Part shown: in pieces, positions 36,722 through 46,008 of the stretch
Layout of the letters: each line of letters opens with the position of its first letter
How positions within the stretch are numbered: position 1 is the first letter of the stretch
NCBI RefSeq assembly: GCF_002964705.1
Contig: NZ_PQCD01000062.1
Coordinates: 60,259-124,258 of the forward strand
Length of the DNA: 64,000 nt
Direction of reading: 5' to 3'
Source of the DNA: Pseudoalteromonas sp. T1lg75
Lineage (GTDB): Bacteria > Pseudomonadota > Gammaproteobacteria > Enterobacterales > Alteromonadaceae
Made by a program: the position numbers and the translations under genes
The notes under the pieces: generated by a model
Seen by the model: only the letters and a program-made list of their open reading frames with translations
Told to the model about the DNA's origin: nothing
The model's database searches: none

Positions 36722-37738
36722 ATGCTACGCTTTCAAGGTGAACACATTCTCTCTGTAAATCAACTCGATAGAGACAGTATCGAGCATATATTTGCAGTCG
36801 CAAAACGGATGGAACCTTATGCCAAAAAACAAAAACGCACTAAGGTGCTCGAAGGCGCCATTCTTGCCAACCTGTTTTTTGAACCCAGTACCCGTACTCG
36901 CGTGAGCTTCGGCACCGCCTTCAACCTGCTTGGCGGTTTGGTACGCGAAACGACCGGTATGCAGAGCTCGGCGCTGGCCAAGGGCGAATCCTTGTACGAC
37001 ACCGCCCGTGTTATTTCAGCCTATGCCGATGCCGTAGCCATGCGTCACCCGGATGCCGGTTCGGTCGCCGAGTTTGCCACCGGCTGTAGCGTCCCAGTTC
37101 TTAACGGTGGTGACGGCCCCAACGAGCACCCGACTCAGGCCCTGCTTGACCTTCTAACCATAGACCGCGAGCTGGCCCGTTTTGGCCAAAAGGTCGATGG
37201 CATGCACATTGCCCTGGTGGGTGATTTAAAATATGGTCGCACCGTGCACTCTTTGTCTAAGCTGCTTTGCCACTACAAAGATGTTCGCTTTACCATGGTG
37301 GCGCCGGATGGCTTGCAAATGCCACAGAGCATCCTCGACACCGTAACCAATGCCGGTCACCAAATCGAACTGGTGGATAAAATGGAAGGCAATCTGGCCG
37401 CCGATATCGTCTACCAAACCCGTATTCAGGAAGAGCGTTTCCCCAGCCAGGAAGAAGCCAATAAATATCGCGGTGGTTTCCGCATCAGCCAGGCGATTTA
37501 CAACGCCCACTGTAAGCCAAGCTCGGTATTGATGCACCCATTGCCGCGCGATAGCCGCAGCGATGCCAATGAGCTGGATAACGACCTAAATAGCAACGAC
37601 AACCTGGCCATCTTCCGTCAGGTACAAAATGGCGTGCTGATCCGCATGGCCTTGTTTGCGCTAACCCTGGGCGTCGACAACCTGGTCGAGAAACATGAGA
37701 CCAGTGTGCCCTGGTTCAGCCGTAAACGTGAAGATTAA
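36722..37738 (+). CDS. pyrB: aspartate carbamoyltransferase catalytic subunit PyrB
   Basis: 338 aa. The carbamoyl-phosphate-binding motif FFEPSTRTRVSFG lies at about 53-65, then HPDAGS, GDGPNEHPTQALLDLLTI, VGDLKYGRTVHSL and VLMHPLPRDSRS. It condenses carbamoyl phosphate and aspartate in pyrimidine synthesis. No pyrI regulatory gene follows, and the protein is longer than E. coli PyrB at the C-terminus (DNLVEKHETSVPWFSRKRED). It belongs to a PyrB type seen in other marine gammaproteobacteria, to my recollection. hemL starts 24 bases later. Confidence 0.95.
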   Translation: MLRFQGEHILSVNQLDRDSIEHIFAVAKRMEPYAKKQKRTKVLEGAILANLFFEPSTRTRVSFGTAFNLLGGLVRETTGMQSSALAKGESLYDTARVISAYADAVAMRHPDAGSVAEFATGCSVPVLNGGDGPNEHPTQALLDLLTIDRELARFGQKVDGMHIALVGDLKYGRTVHSLSKLLCHYKDVRFTMVAPDGLQMPQSILDTVTNAGHQIELVDKMEGNLAADIVYQTRIQEERFPSQEEANKYRGGFRISQAIYNAHCKPSSVLMHPLPRDSRSDANELDNDLNSNDNLAIFRQVQNGVLIRMALFALTLGVDNLVEKHETSVPWFSRKRED

Positions 37739-37762
37739 TTTGCCAACCTAATAGGAAGCAAC

Positions 37763-39042
37763 ATGAGCAAAAGCCAAGATTTATTTACCCGCGCCCAAGC
37801 CTCGATCCCCGGTGGCGTGAACTCTCCAGTCCGTGCTTTCAACGGCGTTGGCGGTACCCCATTGTTTATCACCCATGCCGAAGGCGCTTACACCTTTGAT
37901 GCCGATGGCAACAAATACATCGACTACGTGGGTTCATGGGGACCTATGATTTTGGGTCATAACCACCCGGAAATTAAACAGGCCGTACACGAAGCGGTTG
38001 AGCGCGGCCTAAGTTATGGGCGCCCACGGAAGCGGAAATCGAGATGGCCGAGAAGGTTAAAGAGTTAGTGCCTTCTATCGACTCGGTACGCATGGTGAAT
38101 TCGGGCACCGAAGCCACCATGAGTGCCATTCGTCTGGCCCGTGGCTACACGGGTCGCGATAAGATTTTAAAATTTGAAGGCTGTTACCACGGCCATGCCG
38201 ACTCTCTGCTGGTTAAAGCGGGCTCGGGTGCCCTGACCTTGGGCGTACCAAACTCACCGGGTATTCCGGAAGACTTCGCCAAGCACACGCTGACCGTGTC
38301 TTTCAACAACCTGGATGAAGTGAAAGCGATTTTTGCCAAGTACCCAGAAGAGATCGCCTGTATCATCATCGAGCCGGTTGCCGGTAACATGAACTGTATT
38401 CCGCCGGTTGAGGGCTTCTTAGAAGGCCTACGTGCAATCTGTGATGAATATAAGAGCGTGCTGATCTTTGATGAAGTAATGACAGGTTTCCGCGTCGCCC
38501 TAGGTGGCGCCCAGGCTTATTACAATATCACTCCGGACTTGACCTGTTTAGGTAAGGTGATCGGCGGCGGTATGCCGGTAGGTGCCTTCGGTGGTAAGAA
38601 AGAAATCATGGATTACATTGCCCCGGTAGGCCCTGTGTATCAAGCTGGTACCCTGTCTGGCAACCCAATTGCTATGGCCGCAGGTCTAAAAGCCCTTGAG
38701 CTACTGAGCAAGCCAGGTTTGCATGAAGAGCTGGAAGCGAAAAGCAAGGCCATCTGTGAAGGCTTCCAAGCCGCTGCAGACAAGGCCGGTATCCCACTTA
38801 CTACCAACTATGCCGGTGGTATGTATGGCTTCTTCTTCACCGATGCCGACAAGGTAACCAGTTACCAGCAAGCCACCGAGTGCGACTTAGAGCGCTTTAA
38901 GCGTTTCTTCCACCTTATGCTTGAAGAAGGCGTATACCTTGCTCCTTCTGCGTTTGAGGCGGGCTTTGTGTGCCAGGCACACGATGACGAAGCCATCGCC
39001 CAAACCATAGCTGCGGCGGAGCGTGCCTTCGCTAAGTTATAA
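37763..39042 (+). pseudogene. hemL: glutamate-1-semialdehyde 2,1-aminomutase HemL, one frameshift (probably a sequence error)
   Basis: The first frame encodes [22 protein letters not shown] through [11 protein letters not shown], then breaks at about 38018-38021. The next frame resumes at [22 protein letters not shown] and ends ERAFAKL. Adding one G to the GGG run at 38018-38020 yields [18 protein letters not shown], which is the family sequence, and a protein of about 426 aa. The pyridoxal-phosphate lysine is in [14 protein letters not shown] and the catalytic region includes [17 protein letters not shown]. It makes 5-aminolevulinate in the C5 heme pathway. No other hemL is in view and the gene should be essential, so an assembly error is more likely than a true null. 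Confidence 0.93.
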
Positions 39043-39044
39043 GT
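39021..39044 (+). repeat. hemL 3'-end direct repeat, left copy
   Basis: The last codons of hemL (RAFAKL-stop) and three bases beyond. A 20/24 match with 43627-43650, including the perfect 12-mer GCCTTCGCTAAG. Confidence 0.65.
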
Positions 39045-39058
39045 TGGCAATGAAAACT

Positions 39059-39081
39059 GAAACCGCCCTTGTGGCGGTTTC
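39059..39081. terminator. hairpin after hemL
   Basis: GAAACCGCC/GGCGGTTTC stem. It lacks a T run on the plus strand, so termination of hemL here may be weak. Confidence 0.5.
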
Positions 39082-39451
39082 ACACTACTGCAAAGACTTT
39101 TGCTTTACCTCTCATCCCAGCCTCTCGCTTGTAGCTCAAAAACCTTACAATCGCTTACAGACAACAACCCACCCGAGATTACCCATTTCAACCCTGTGAG
39201 TGCAGCCATAGCATAATGCCAGCGCCCGCACCCTGATGCCAAATCCAACATAATCCTACGTTCCCCAATGGCAACCAGCAAAATAATTAACTAAAAATTA
39301 ACATTTGAAATTGCGTTTTGATAATCCGTGGCTATGGTTTAAGTGCTGTACGAACGTGATCAAATTCAAGGGACTTTGTTATTCGCCTTGTTGGCGAAAA
39401 ACGCCTTTGCTTCGACCTGGTTTTTATAAACAAATCACACGGAGAGTACCT
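39082..39451 (+). other. intergenic region upstream of the deiminase-decarboxylase-hydrolase cassette
   Basis: About 370 bases, presumably carrying the cassette promoter. TTGCGT...TATGGT with 16-bp spacing (around 39313-39340) is a weak candidate. A hairpin TTCGCC/GGCGAA lies at about 39381-39396, 55 bases before the start codon. No gene supported. Confidence 0.4.
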
Positions 39452-40819
39452 ATGACTACCCCCAAAAAACGCCCTACGATAGTTCCTGCTTCCCTGGCAT
39501 CCGAAGTCAGCCTACTTGTTAAAGAGTTACCGAATACCGTCTATCATAACGACACCCCCAGCTGCGTGAGTGCCATCGCCGAATTTGCGCCTATGGGCGG
39601 TGTGCTCATCGCCTACCCAGGCACCGTAGCACCAAGCCAACCTCAGTTTCCGCCCTCTGGACCGCGCTCATTCGGTATTCCGAATGAGTTGATTGTCCGC
39701 ATGCAGCAAAATGATACCTCAAACCCCGTCCATATTTTTGTGATGTGTGGCGATGTAAGCCAAAAACAAATTATCGATCAAGATCTAAGCGAAACGGCAT
39801 CGGCACTGGGTTTAACCTACAACCCTGAGCACCTGCATATAGTTCCCTGGGATACGGATACCTTCTGGACCCGGGATTTTGGACCTTGGTGGGTCCACAA
39901 CAAGGACTCCGATTATTACGGTATTGCCAAGCATACCTATACCACCTTAGGCGGCGGCGAAGTGGGGTTAGTTGAAGGTGCGGAAAATGTCTCACCCAAG
40001 GAAGGCTTGGGGATCTTTAGACCCAATGATGATTACGGCGCCGTCAAATTTTCAGATTTTCTCAACAACCCTATTCGTCAGTGGAATAAGGCCCGCTGGC
40101 ATAAAGAAGAGCCAACCAAGTTGACACCCATCAAGGTGCATAATTTCTATTATTCCGGCTTACTCGATGTGGGCGGTAACTACATGGTTGATGGCAAGGG
40201 CAACATAGCTTCTACCTATCTGGTAGCAACGCAAAATGAGCTACCCACCCACAATGAGGGGGACCTCTATAAAAATGCGCCGGAGATCATCGAGAAGCGA
40301 ATGCATTATATACTCGAGCAGCTTAATCGCTTTATGGGTATTAGCTCTTATCGCGTGCTCGATGACCCCACAGGCACCTACATCGGTCACATTGATTGTT
40401 GGGGTAAGTTTTTATCAGAGGATAAGGTACTGGTTGCGCAATCTGAAAATACCGAGATTAATAAAAAACTTAATGACATTGCCGATAACTTCGCACAGGA
40501 ATATCAGGTCTATCGTGTACTTTGCCAAAACATGTATATTCCTAACGCCGACGAGCCTGCGACAACGGCTGCCTACACTAATAGCCTGATATTAAATAAC
40601 TTTGTATATGTTCCTCTGTCTGGGCAAGGATACGAAAAATACGATGAGGACGCATTGGCTGCCTATCGAGCTGCATTACCGGGCCATACGGTTATTGGCA
40701 TTGACAGTAAGCCTGAATTTCCCTGGCTGGGTACCGATGCCATGCATTGTCGCACCCGAGGTGTACCCAGACAGGTGGTCGATAATTGGTTAGCCAGCCT
40801 TAAACCAACTCACCCTTAA
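39452..40819 (+). CDS. agmatine deiminase / peptidyl-arginine deiminase (PAD_porph) family enzyme
   Basis: 455 aa from MTTPKKRPTIVPAS, chosen because GGAGAG lies just upstream; the open frame extends 49 codons further without a ribosome-binding site. The guanidino-group-modifying fold is shown by WTRDFGPWWV (about 145-154), GGNYMVDGKG (about 245), the catalytic HxD in GTYIGHIDCWGKFL (about 313-326) and the C-terminal nucleophile in DAMHCRTRGVP (about 430-440). It is about 80 residues longer than classic AguA. No signal peptide, so a cytoplasmic free-amine or dipeptide substrate is more likely than exported protein. First of three co-directional genes, 29 bases before the decarboxylase gene. 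Confidence 0.88.
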   Translation: MTTPKKRPTIVPASLASEVSLLVKELPNTVYHNDTPSCVSAIAEFAPMGGVLIAYPGTVAPSQPQFPPSGPRSFGIPNELIVRMQQNDTSNPVHIFVMCGDVSQKQIIDQDLSETASALGLTYNPEHLHIVPWDTDTFWTRDFGPWWVHNKDSDYYGIAKHTYTTLGGGEVGLVEGAENVSPKEGLGIFRPNDDYGAVKFSDFLNNPIRQWNKARWHKEEPTKLTPIKVHNFYYSGLLDVGGNYMVDGKGNIASTYLVATQNELPTHNEGDLYKNAPEIIEKRMHYILEQLNRFMGISSYRVLDDPTGTYIGHIDCWGKFLSEDKVLVAQSENTEINKKLNDIADNFAQEYQVYRVLCQNMYIPNADEPATTAAYTNSLILNNFVYVPLSGQGYEKYDEDALAAYRAALPGHTVIGIDSKPEFPWLGTDAMHCRTRGVPRQVVDNWLASLKPTHP

Positions 40820-40848
40820 ACCTAACCCTTATAGATGAGGACACTAGT

Positions 40849-42156
40849 ATGAATACCAGTCACACCCCATATCGAGTTGGCGAATGGCTTCCGCAAGACC
40901 AGGAAACCTTAAATGATTGGCTGCGCCAGTTAGCCGCCAAGACCAAGCAGGCGGACTTGCCTTTACAGCCATGCATTCAAGCCTTTAAAGACTACATTGA
41001 AGGTGACGCCGCCGCCTTCATGCTCTTTACGCGCATGTTTAATGAACAACCTAAACGCCACAACACACCAATACATGGTGGTGATAGCGGCCCTGAGCCA
41101 GCGCCTATTGTCGAAAATTACCAGCAAATGCTGGCCATGTGTAACTACGTGCTCAGCATGGCGCCTGAATTTAACGAAACAGGTCTGGTGGGATTTCCAA
41201 TTAATGCCATCGTGGATCGGGTAATGGCGACGGAAAGTGGCTACTGCGCCTTTCGGGATCCCACGGTGAACAAGCACTTCAAACAGATCCTTAATGACTG
41301 GGGCAACTTTTTAAAATCCAGCGAATCCGTGTCGGTCTTGAATGACTCCCCCACGGGCTGGTTAAGCGACGCCGCCATGGCGAAAATGGCGGGTTCACGT
41401 GAGGCATTTATTAGCACGTTTGATTGTGACCCGACGCTGCCTCACTATGGATTTTCATGCTGGGATGACTTTTTTACCCGTGTATTTAAAGCGGATCAAC
41501 GCCCGGTCGCCGCGCCCGATGATAACAATGTCATCGCCAACGCCTGCGAGTCTGCACCTTACAAATGGGCAACCAATGTGCAGCTTCAAGATACATTTTG
41601 GATTAAAGGTCAGCCCTATTCCTTGCAACACATGCTCAATAACAATGCCGATTACTACCCGGAATTTGCCGGTGGTACCGTCTACCAGGCATTTTTGAGT
41701 GCCACTCAATACCACCGCTGGAATAGCCCCGTCGATGGCGTCATTGAAATGGTGGAATTCGTAGATGGCAGCTATTACGCAGAGGCACCGGCAATAGGTG
41801 AAGATCCCGCGGGGCCCAATGAATCCCAGGGCTACATCACGGAAATGGCAACCCGGGCCATTATTTATATCAAGGCCGACAACCCCGACATTGGCTTAAT
41901 GGCGTTTATGGCCGTGGGTATGGCCGAAGTATCAACCTGTGACGTCACGGTGAAACCGCAGCAAGTCGTTAAAAAAGGCGATGAACTGGGCATGTTCCAC
42001 TTTGGCGGTTCAACCCATTGCTTATTGTTTAGAAAAGGCGTCAATCTCAACTTTAACTTCCATGGCCAGGAACTCAATGAAGGGCAAAATTACCTGTTAA
42101 CTTCGCCGATTCACGTCAAATCTGAAATTGCCACGGTGGTGCCTAATAAGCACTGA
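40849..42156 (+). CDS. PsiD-like/phosphatidylserine-decarboxylase-family pyruvoyl decarboxylase
   Basis: 435 aa. Residues about 1-190 match the N-terminal domain found in fungal tryptophan decarboxylase PsiD (IQAFKDYIEGD, GWLSDAAMAKM, HYGFSCWDDFFTRVF). The C-terminal part is the PSD catalytic fold (NACESAPYKW, YSLQHMLNNN, FLSATQYHRWNSPVDGVI, FMAVGMAEVSTCDV). The self-cleavage site is GMFHFGGSTHCLLF near 385, where the serine of GGS would become the pyruvoyl group. No membrane segment is obvious. Family knowledge points to decarboxylation of an amino acid rather than of phosphatidylserine; the true substrate is unknown. Middle gene of the cassette. Confidence 0.88.
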   Translation: MNTSHTPYRVGEWLPQDQETLNDWLRQLAAKTKQADLPLQPCIQAFKDYIEGDAAAFMLFTRMFNEQPKRHNTPIHGGDSGPEPAPIVENYQQMLAMCNYVLSMAPEFNETGLVGFPINAIVDRVMATESGYCAFRDPTVNKHFKQILNDWGNFLKSSESVSVLNDSPTGWLSDAAMAKMAGSREAFISTFDCDPTLPHYGFSCWDDFFTRVFKADQRPVAAPDDNNVIANACESAPYKWATNVQLQDTFWIKGQPYSLQHMLNNNADYYPEFAGGTVYQAFLSATQYHRWNSPVDGVIEMVEFVDGSYYAEAPAIGEDPAGPNESQGYITEMATRAIIYIKADNPDIGLMAFMAVGMAEVSTCDVTVKPQQVVKKGDELGMFHFGGSTHCLLFRKGVNLNFNFHGQELNEGQNYLLTSPIHVKSEIATVVPNKH

Positions 42157-42208
42157 GTAAGTCACAACAAAGGAAGGGCAACCTTCCTTTTCTCTTTAAG
42201 GATTGATT

Positions 42209-43615
42209 ATGTGTACGAGTGTAATAGTGGCTGCAAATGCAACGACACACCGACAAAATATTGTCTCCAGAAACGAGGATTGCGAGCGTGATATCTGGAA
42301 CAAGTATTTTGTCTATCGCCAGCAACCGGAATATGCCAATGAGAAAGTCATTGACGATGGCCTGTGGCACCTGGGTAACGGACTCAAAGTACCAAAACCA
42401 ACACAGGCATTTAGCTATAGTGCGGCACCAGACTTTGACGCAAATAACGAAGCAAGCCGCCTAATGCCCGCAAAGTTTCTCTATGAAGAACGCGGCATCA
42501 ATGAGAAAAATGTCGCCATGTCGGCCACCAACACCCTGGCCATGAATGACAAGGCGGCGCTGGCCGATCCCTTGCTTAAACAAGGTGGGATCACCGAGGC
42601 CGTTATTCCAACCTTAATTTTACCCCAGGCCGAGTCTGCCCGGCACGGCATTCAATTGCTGGGACAATATATTGAGCAATACGGCAGCGCCGAAGTAAAT
42701 GGTGTCACCATCGCCGACGTCAATGAAATTTGGTATTTTGAAAATGGCTCCTGTCACCATTGGCTTGCCGTCAAAGTGCCAACAGACAGCTATCTGGTTG
42801 TGGCCAATGCCATGCGCATTCATGATATCGACCTGGACTCTCCCGAGGTTCTGCATTCACCTGGGTTATACGAGTTTGTTTGCCAACACCAATTATTACC
42901 CGATGCCGATAAACAGCATTTTAATTTTGCCAAGGCCTTCGGTGTAACCGGCCAGCCTTATAATGTCGATCGCATTTGGCTTGCTCAGCTTAAGCTCACC
43001 CCTTCGTTAGCTCAGCCACCCCGGCAGCAGCAATATCCGCTCTTTCTCAAGCCCGACGCCTTAGTGTCTGTTCCCGACGTCATTAGCGTGTTAACGGCCA
43101 CCTATGAGGGCACCGAGCTTGAGGGTAAGGCAAACCGACCCATTGGTTATGACAAAACCGCTGAAAGCCATATCATTACCTTAGATAAGCAACAACCTCA
43201 TGAGCTTCAGGGGATGATCTGGCAGGCCGTTAGCACCCCATTGTGTGCCATGTATCTGCCTTTCTTTGGTGCGGTTCAGTCTTTCCCCGCCAGCTACCAT
43301 AGCGGCACAAATAACTTTGATGCGCACGGCGCCTACTGGGCCTATCGCACCTTGTTCACTTTGGCTTATGCCCATCAACAAGGCGCCGTGTCAGGCATAG
43401 GCAATGAAATAAGGGCTCAGGAAGTTGCCCTCTATAATGAGCTGACTCAATTACTGCCAAACCTCGCGGCCATGATGGCAAACTCGACGACGCAGACAAT
43501 TTCTTTTCTTAATCGCTATACCCAGGGCAACTGCGAGTTGATGCTGCAGTTTGCCTACCAAAGAAGGAATCAATTGATGAATGAGTTGGCGACCCTCGCT
43601 CCTGCCACCGAGTAA
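42209..43615 (+). CDS. C69-family dipeptidase / linear-amide Ntn-hydrolase
   Basis: 468 aa from ATG 42209. This start puts Cys at position 2 (MCTSVIVAANAT), which would be the N-terminal nucleophile after Met removal; a TTG two codons upstream would block that. SRNEDCERDIWNKYF, AMSATNTLAMNDKAAL, GSCHHWLAVKVP and FGAVQSFPASYHSGTNNFD fit the PepD/C69 family. It has no signal peptide. It could be a dipeptidase or a hydrolase of another amide such as a carbamoyl or acyl amine. Last gene of the cassette, 52 bases after the decarboxylase gene. Confidence 0.87.
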   Translation: MCTSVIVAANATTHRQNIVSRNEDCERDIWNKYFVYRQQPEYANEKVIDDGLWHLGNGLKVPKPTQAFSYSAAPDFDANNEASRLMPAKFLYEERGINEKNVAMSATNTLAMNDKAALADPLLKQGGITEAVIPTLILPQAESARHGIQLLGQYIEQYGSAEVNGVTIADVNEIWYFENGSCHHWLAVKVPTDSYLVVANAMRIHDIDLDSPEVLHSPGLYEFVCQHQLLPDADKQHFNFAKAFGVTGQPYNVDRIWLAQLKLTPSLAQPPRQQQYPLFLKPDALVSVPDVISVLTATYEGTELEGKANRPIGYDKTAESHIITLDKQQPHELQGMIWQAVSTPLCAMYLPFFGAVQSFPASYHSGTNNFDAHGAYWAYRTLFTLAYAHQQGAVSGIGNEIRAQEVALYNELTQLLPNLAAMMANSTTQTISFLNRYTQGNCELMLQFAYQRRNQLMNELATLAPATE

Positions 43616-43626
43616 CGGTATCACAC

Positions 43627-43650
43627 TCGCGCCTTCGCTAAGCTCTAAGT
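43627..43650 (+). repeat. hemL 3'-end direct repeat, right copy
   Basis: TCGCGCCTTCGCTAAGCTCT and on to AAGT. Read in frame it encodes RAFAKL-stop, with synonymous changes to the hemL end (CGC for CGT, CTC for TTA). It lies 12 bases after the C69 stop. Confidence 0.65.
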
Positions 43651-43667
43651 ACGCTTAAAGCGAACAT

Positions 43668-43693
43668 AAAAAAACCGCCCAGGGGCGGTTTTC
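43668..43693. terminator. bidirectional terminator between C69 gene and mrcB
   Basis: AAAACCGCCC/GGGCGGTTTT stem flanked by A and T runs, between convergent genes. Its position just after the second RAFAKL-stop copy suggests it may be the ancestral hemL terminator. Confidence 0.88.
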
Positions 43694-43713
43694 TCTACAT
43701 CCGTTGCACGCCC

Positions 43714-46008
43714 TTAAGGACGCACACAACTGGGTCTGGGGTTAAATTCGCTGGCCCGTATCGGCAGTTGAATCACCTTGCCACACCCTGGCGGGGCCTG
43801 CATACCTGTTTGCTCATTGATAAAGGCCCAACGGATACCGTCGGGACGCTCATCGGCAATGGACTGCGGATTAAGCTGGCGCAGATAACGAATATACAGC
43901 TCCAATGCGCCCACCGCGCCGGTCAGGCCGGTGCTTTGGTTATCATCGCGCCCCAGCCAGGCCACGGTCACGGTATTTTGGTCAAAACCGCCATACCAGC
44001 TATCGCGCAGATTGTTACTGGTGCCGGTTTTACCCGCCAGCTGTATGGTGGGAAAATGCTTATTCAAACGCTTACCTGTGCCGTCTTTGGTCACTCGCTT
44101 CATGCCATATTTAGTCATATACATGGCATCCTTAGGGAAGCGCTGTTGCCACTGCGGCTTGTGCTGATACAGCAGCTTACCAGCGTTGTCGGTCAACGCC
44201 GAGATGCTGGTTAAGCGGGTATAGGCACCGTCGTTCGCCAAGGTGGTATAGAGCTGTGCCACCTCGTAACTGGAGAGCTCCAAGGCCCCCAGTAACAGGG
44301 AGGGAAACTGGTTAATATGACTTTCCACACCCAGGCCTTGCAAGGTATTGGCCACCTTGTCGACACCAATATCCAGGCCCAGATTCACCGCCGGAATATT
44401 GATACTGTTGCTAAAGGCCTTATACAGAGGCAAGGCACCGCGGAATTGGTGGTCAAAATTATCCGGACTCCAGACTTTGCCGCGCTCATCGGTCAGCTCC
44501 AGCGGCTCATCATGCAGCAAGGTGCCGAGATTATAACGGGGCACCTGCAAGGCGCTCAGATACACAGCCGGTTTCACCAAGGAGCCGATATTACGCTTGG
44601 TATCAAGCACACGGTTAAAACCCGAATAGCGCATATCACGACCGGCAACCAGGGCGGATACCCCGCCTGCCCGGCGATTCACCGAGAGCATGGCCGCTTC
44701 AAGTTGCTCGGTTTTAGGACGTTTCTCTAAATAAGGCAAGGACTTGGCAATGGCGTCTTCCATGGCTTCTTGCTTTTGCAGGTCTAGGTAGGTGAATACC
44801 CGCACCCCGGCATCCAGGGTTTCCTTATCTGTGAGCAATTCCTTCAACTGACGGTTAACCAGCTCCAAATAGCCCGGATAGGTTTTATCGATATCCCGGC
44901 GCATGGGCGCAATGTCCAAGGGGCGATTTAAAGCGGTACGATATTCGGTGGTGCTGATCAAACCATCTTCAGCCATCAGCCTGAGTACCAAATCACGACG
45001 CTCCATGGCACGCTCTTCATAGCGTCGTGGGTTGTAGTAAGACGGCCCCTTAACCAAGGCCACCAGCAAGGCAATTTGATCAAACTCCAGCTCGTCGATG
45101 GGCTTGGAGAAATAAAACTCCGCCGCCAGACCCATGCCATGCACACCCTTGGTGTATGACTGTCCTAAATAAACCTCGTTTAAGTAGGCTTCAAGGATCT
45201 CGTCCTTGGTATAGCGGTAATCAAGGATCAGCGCGATCAGCGCCTCATTGATTTTACGCACCAAAGAGCGCTCTCGGGTCAGATAGAAGTTCTTCGCCAA
45301 CTGCTGAGTCAGGGTGCTGCCGCCTTGCACGGTACGTCCAGCGCGAATATTGGCGTACAGAGCGCGCATAATGGACCACAGGGAGACCCCATGGTGCTTA
45401 TAGAAGTTGCGGTCTTCAACCACCAACAAGGTGTCTTTGAGCAGCTCGGGGAATTTATCGAGCGGCACAAATTCGCGGTCCTGGGTTTCATCGTTACCGA
45501 TTCGGGCAATTTGCACCGGCTCCAAACGGGCGCTATCAAGACGCTGACCAATGTTATTTTTTACGCTGGCAACTTTATTGCCGCTAAAGCGCAGCTCAAT
45601 AATATGGGCTTGTTCATTGGCGTCGGCAAACTCAAAGGCACGGCGGTAAATACGCAAGCGAGTTTTGCTTTGCTCATACTGACCGGTGTGGTTGAGTTTG
45701 GTCACCTGGGTGTAGTTAAGGCGTTGCAGCTCCCACTCCACCTCGGCCATAGACAGGTATTGCCCAGGGTAAAAGGTCATGGCGCGGGCGTAGACCTGCG
45801 CTGGCAACTGCCATTTATTGCCCTCGAATTGTCGGGTTACCTTGGCATCAAGGTAGATCATATACAGGGCCACACTAATCATGGTGACCAAGGCAACTTT
45901 CCAGCCAATGGAAAAGAGTCGCTTGCCCAGGCGCTTCATTGTTGAAGGCGGTGCGGCCTTGGGCTTTTTCTTACGTTGTTTCTTCGTGGGTGTCTTTTTT
46001 GTCGCCAT
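43714..46008 (-). CDS. mrcB: penicillin-binding protein 1B
   Basis: 764 aa bifunctional class A PBP. A basic cytoplasmic tail (TKKQRKKKPK) precedes one membrane helix (about 33-51). The UB2H-like region follows (YARAMTFYPGQYLSMAEVEWEL). The glycosyltransferase domain has VVEDRNFYKHHGVS, GGSTLTQQLAKNFYL and EAYLNEVYLGQ. The transpeptidase has the active serine in GSLVKPAVYLSAL, then FSNSINIPAVNLG and KTGTSNNLRDSWYGGF. The UB2H domain supports MrcB over MrcA. It polymerises and crosslinks peptidoglycan in the periplasm. It is somewhat shorter than the E. coli protein (844 aa). Confidence 0.95.
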   Translation of the reverse strand: MATKKTPTKKQRKKKPKAAPPSTMKRLGKRLFSIGWKVALVTMISVALYMIYLDAKVTRQFEGNKWQLPAQVYARAMTFYPGQYLSMAEVEWELQRLNYTQVTKLNHTGQYEQSKTRLRIYRRAFEFADANEQAHIIELRFSGNKVASVKNNIGQRLDSARLEPVQIARIGNDETQDREFVPLDKFPELLKDTLLVVEDRNFYKHHGVSLWSIMRALYANIRAGRTVQGGSTLTQQLAKNFYLTRERSLVRKINEALIALILDYRYTKDEILEAYLNEVYLGQSYTKGVHGMGLAAEFYFSKPIDELEFDQIALLVALVKGPSYYNPRRYEERAMERRDLVLRLMAEDGLISTTEYRTALNRPLDIAPMRRDIDKTYPGYLELVNRQLKELLTDKETLDAGVRVFTYLDLQKQEAMEDAIAKSLPYLEKRPKTEQLEAAMLSVNRRAGGVSALVAGRDMRYSGFNRVLDTKRNIGSLVKPAVYLSALQVPRYNLGTLLHDEPLELTDERGKVWSPDNFDHQFRGALPLYKAFSNSINIPAVNLGLDIGVDKVANTLQGLGVESHINQFPSLLLGALELSSYEVAQLYTTLANDGAYTRLTSISALTDNAGKLLYQHKPQWQQRFPKDAMYMTKYGMKRVTKDGTGKRLNKHFPTIQLAGKTGTSNNLRDSWYGGFDQNTVTVAWLGRDDNQSTGLTGAVGALELYIRYLRQLNPQSIADERPDGIRWAFINEQTGMQAPPGCGKVIQLPIRASEFNPRPSCVRP

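Noticed and set aside
38044..39042. Stand-alone aminotransferase starting at the internal ATG
   Set aside because: It lacks the N-terminal part of HemL, which is present immediately upstream in the next frame.
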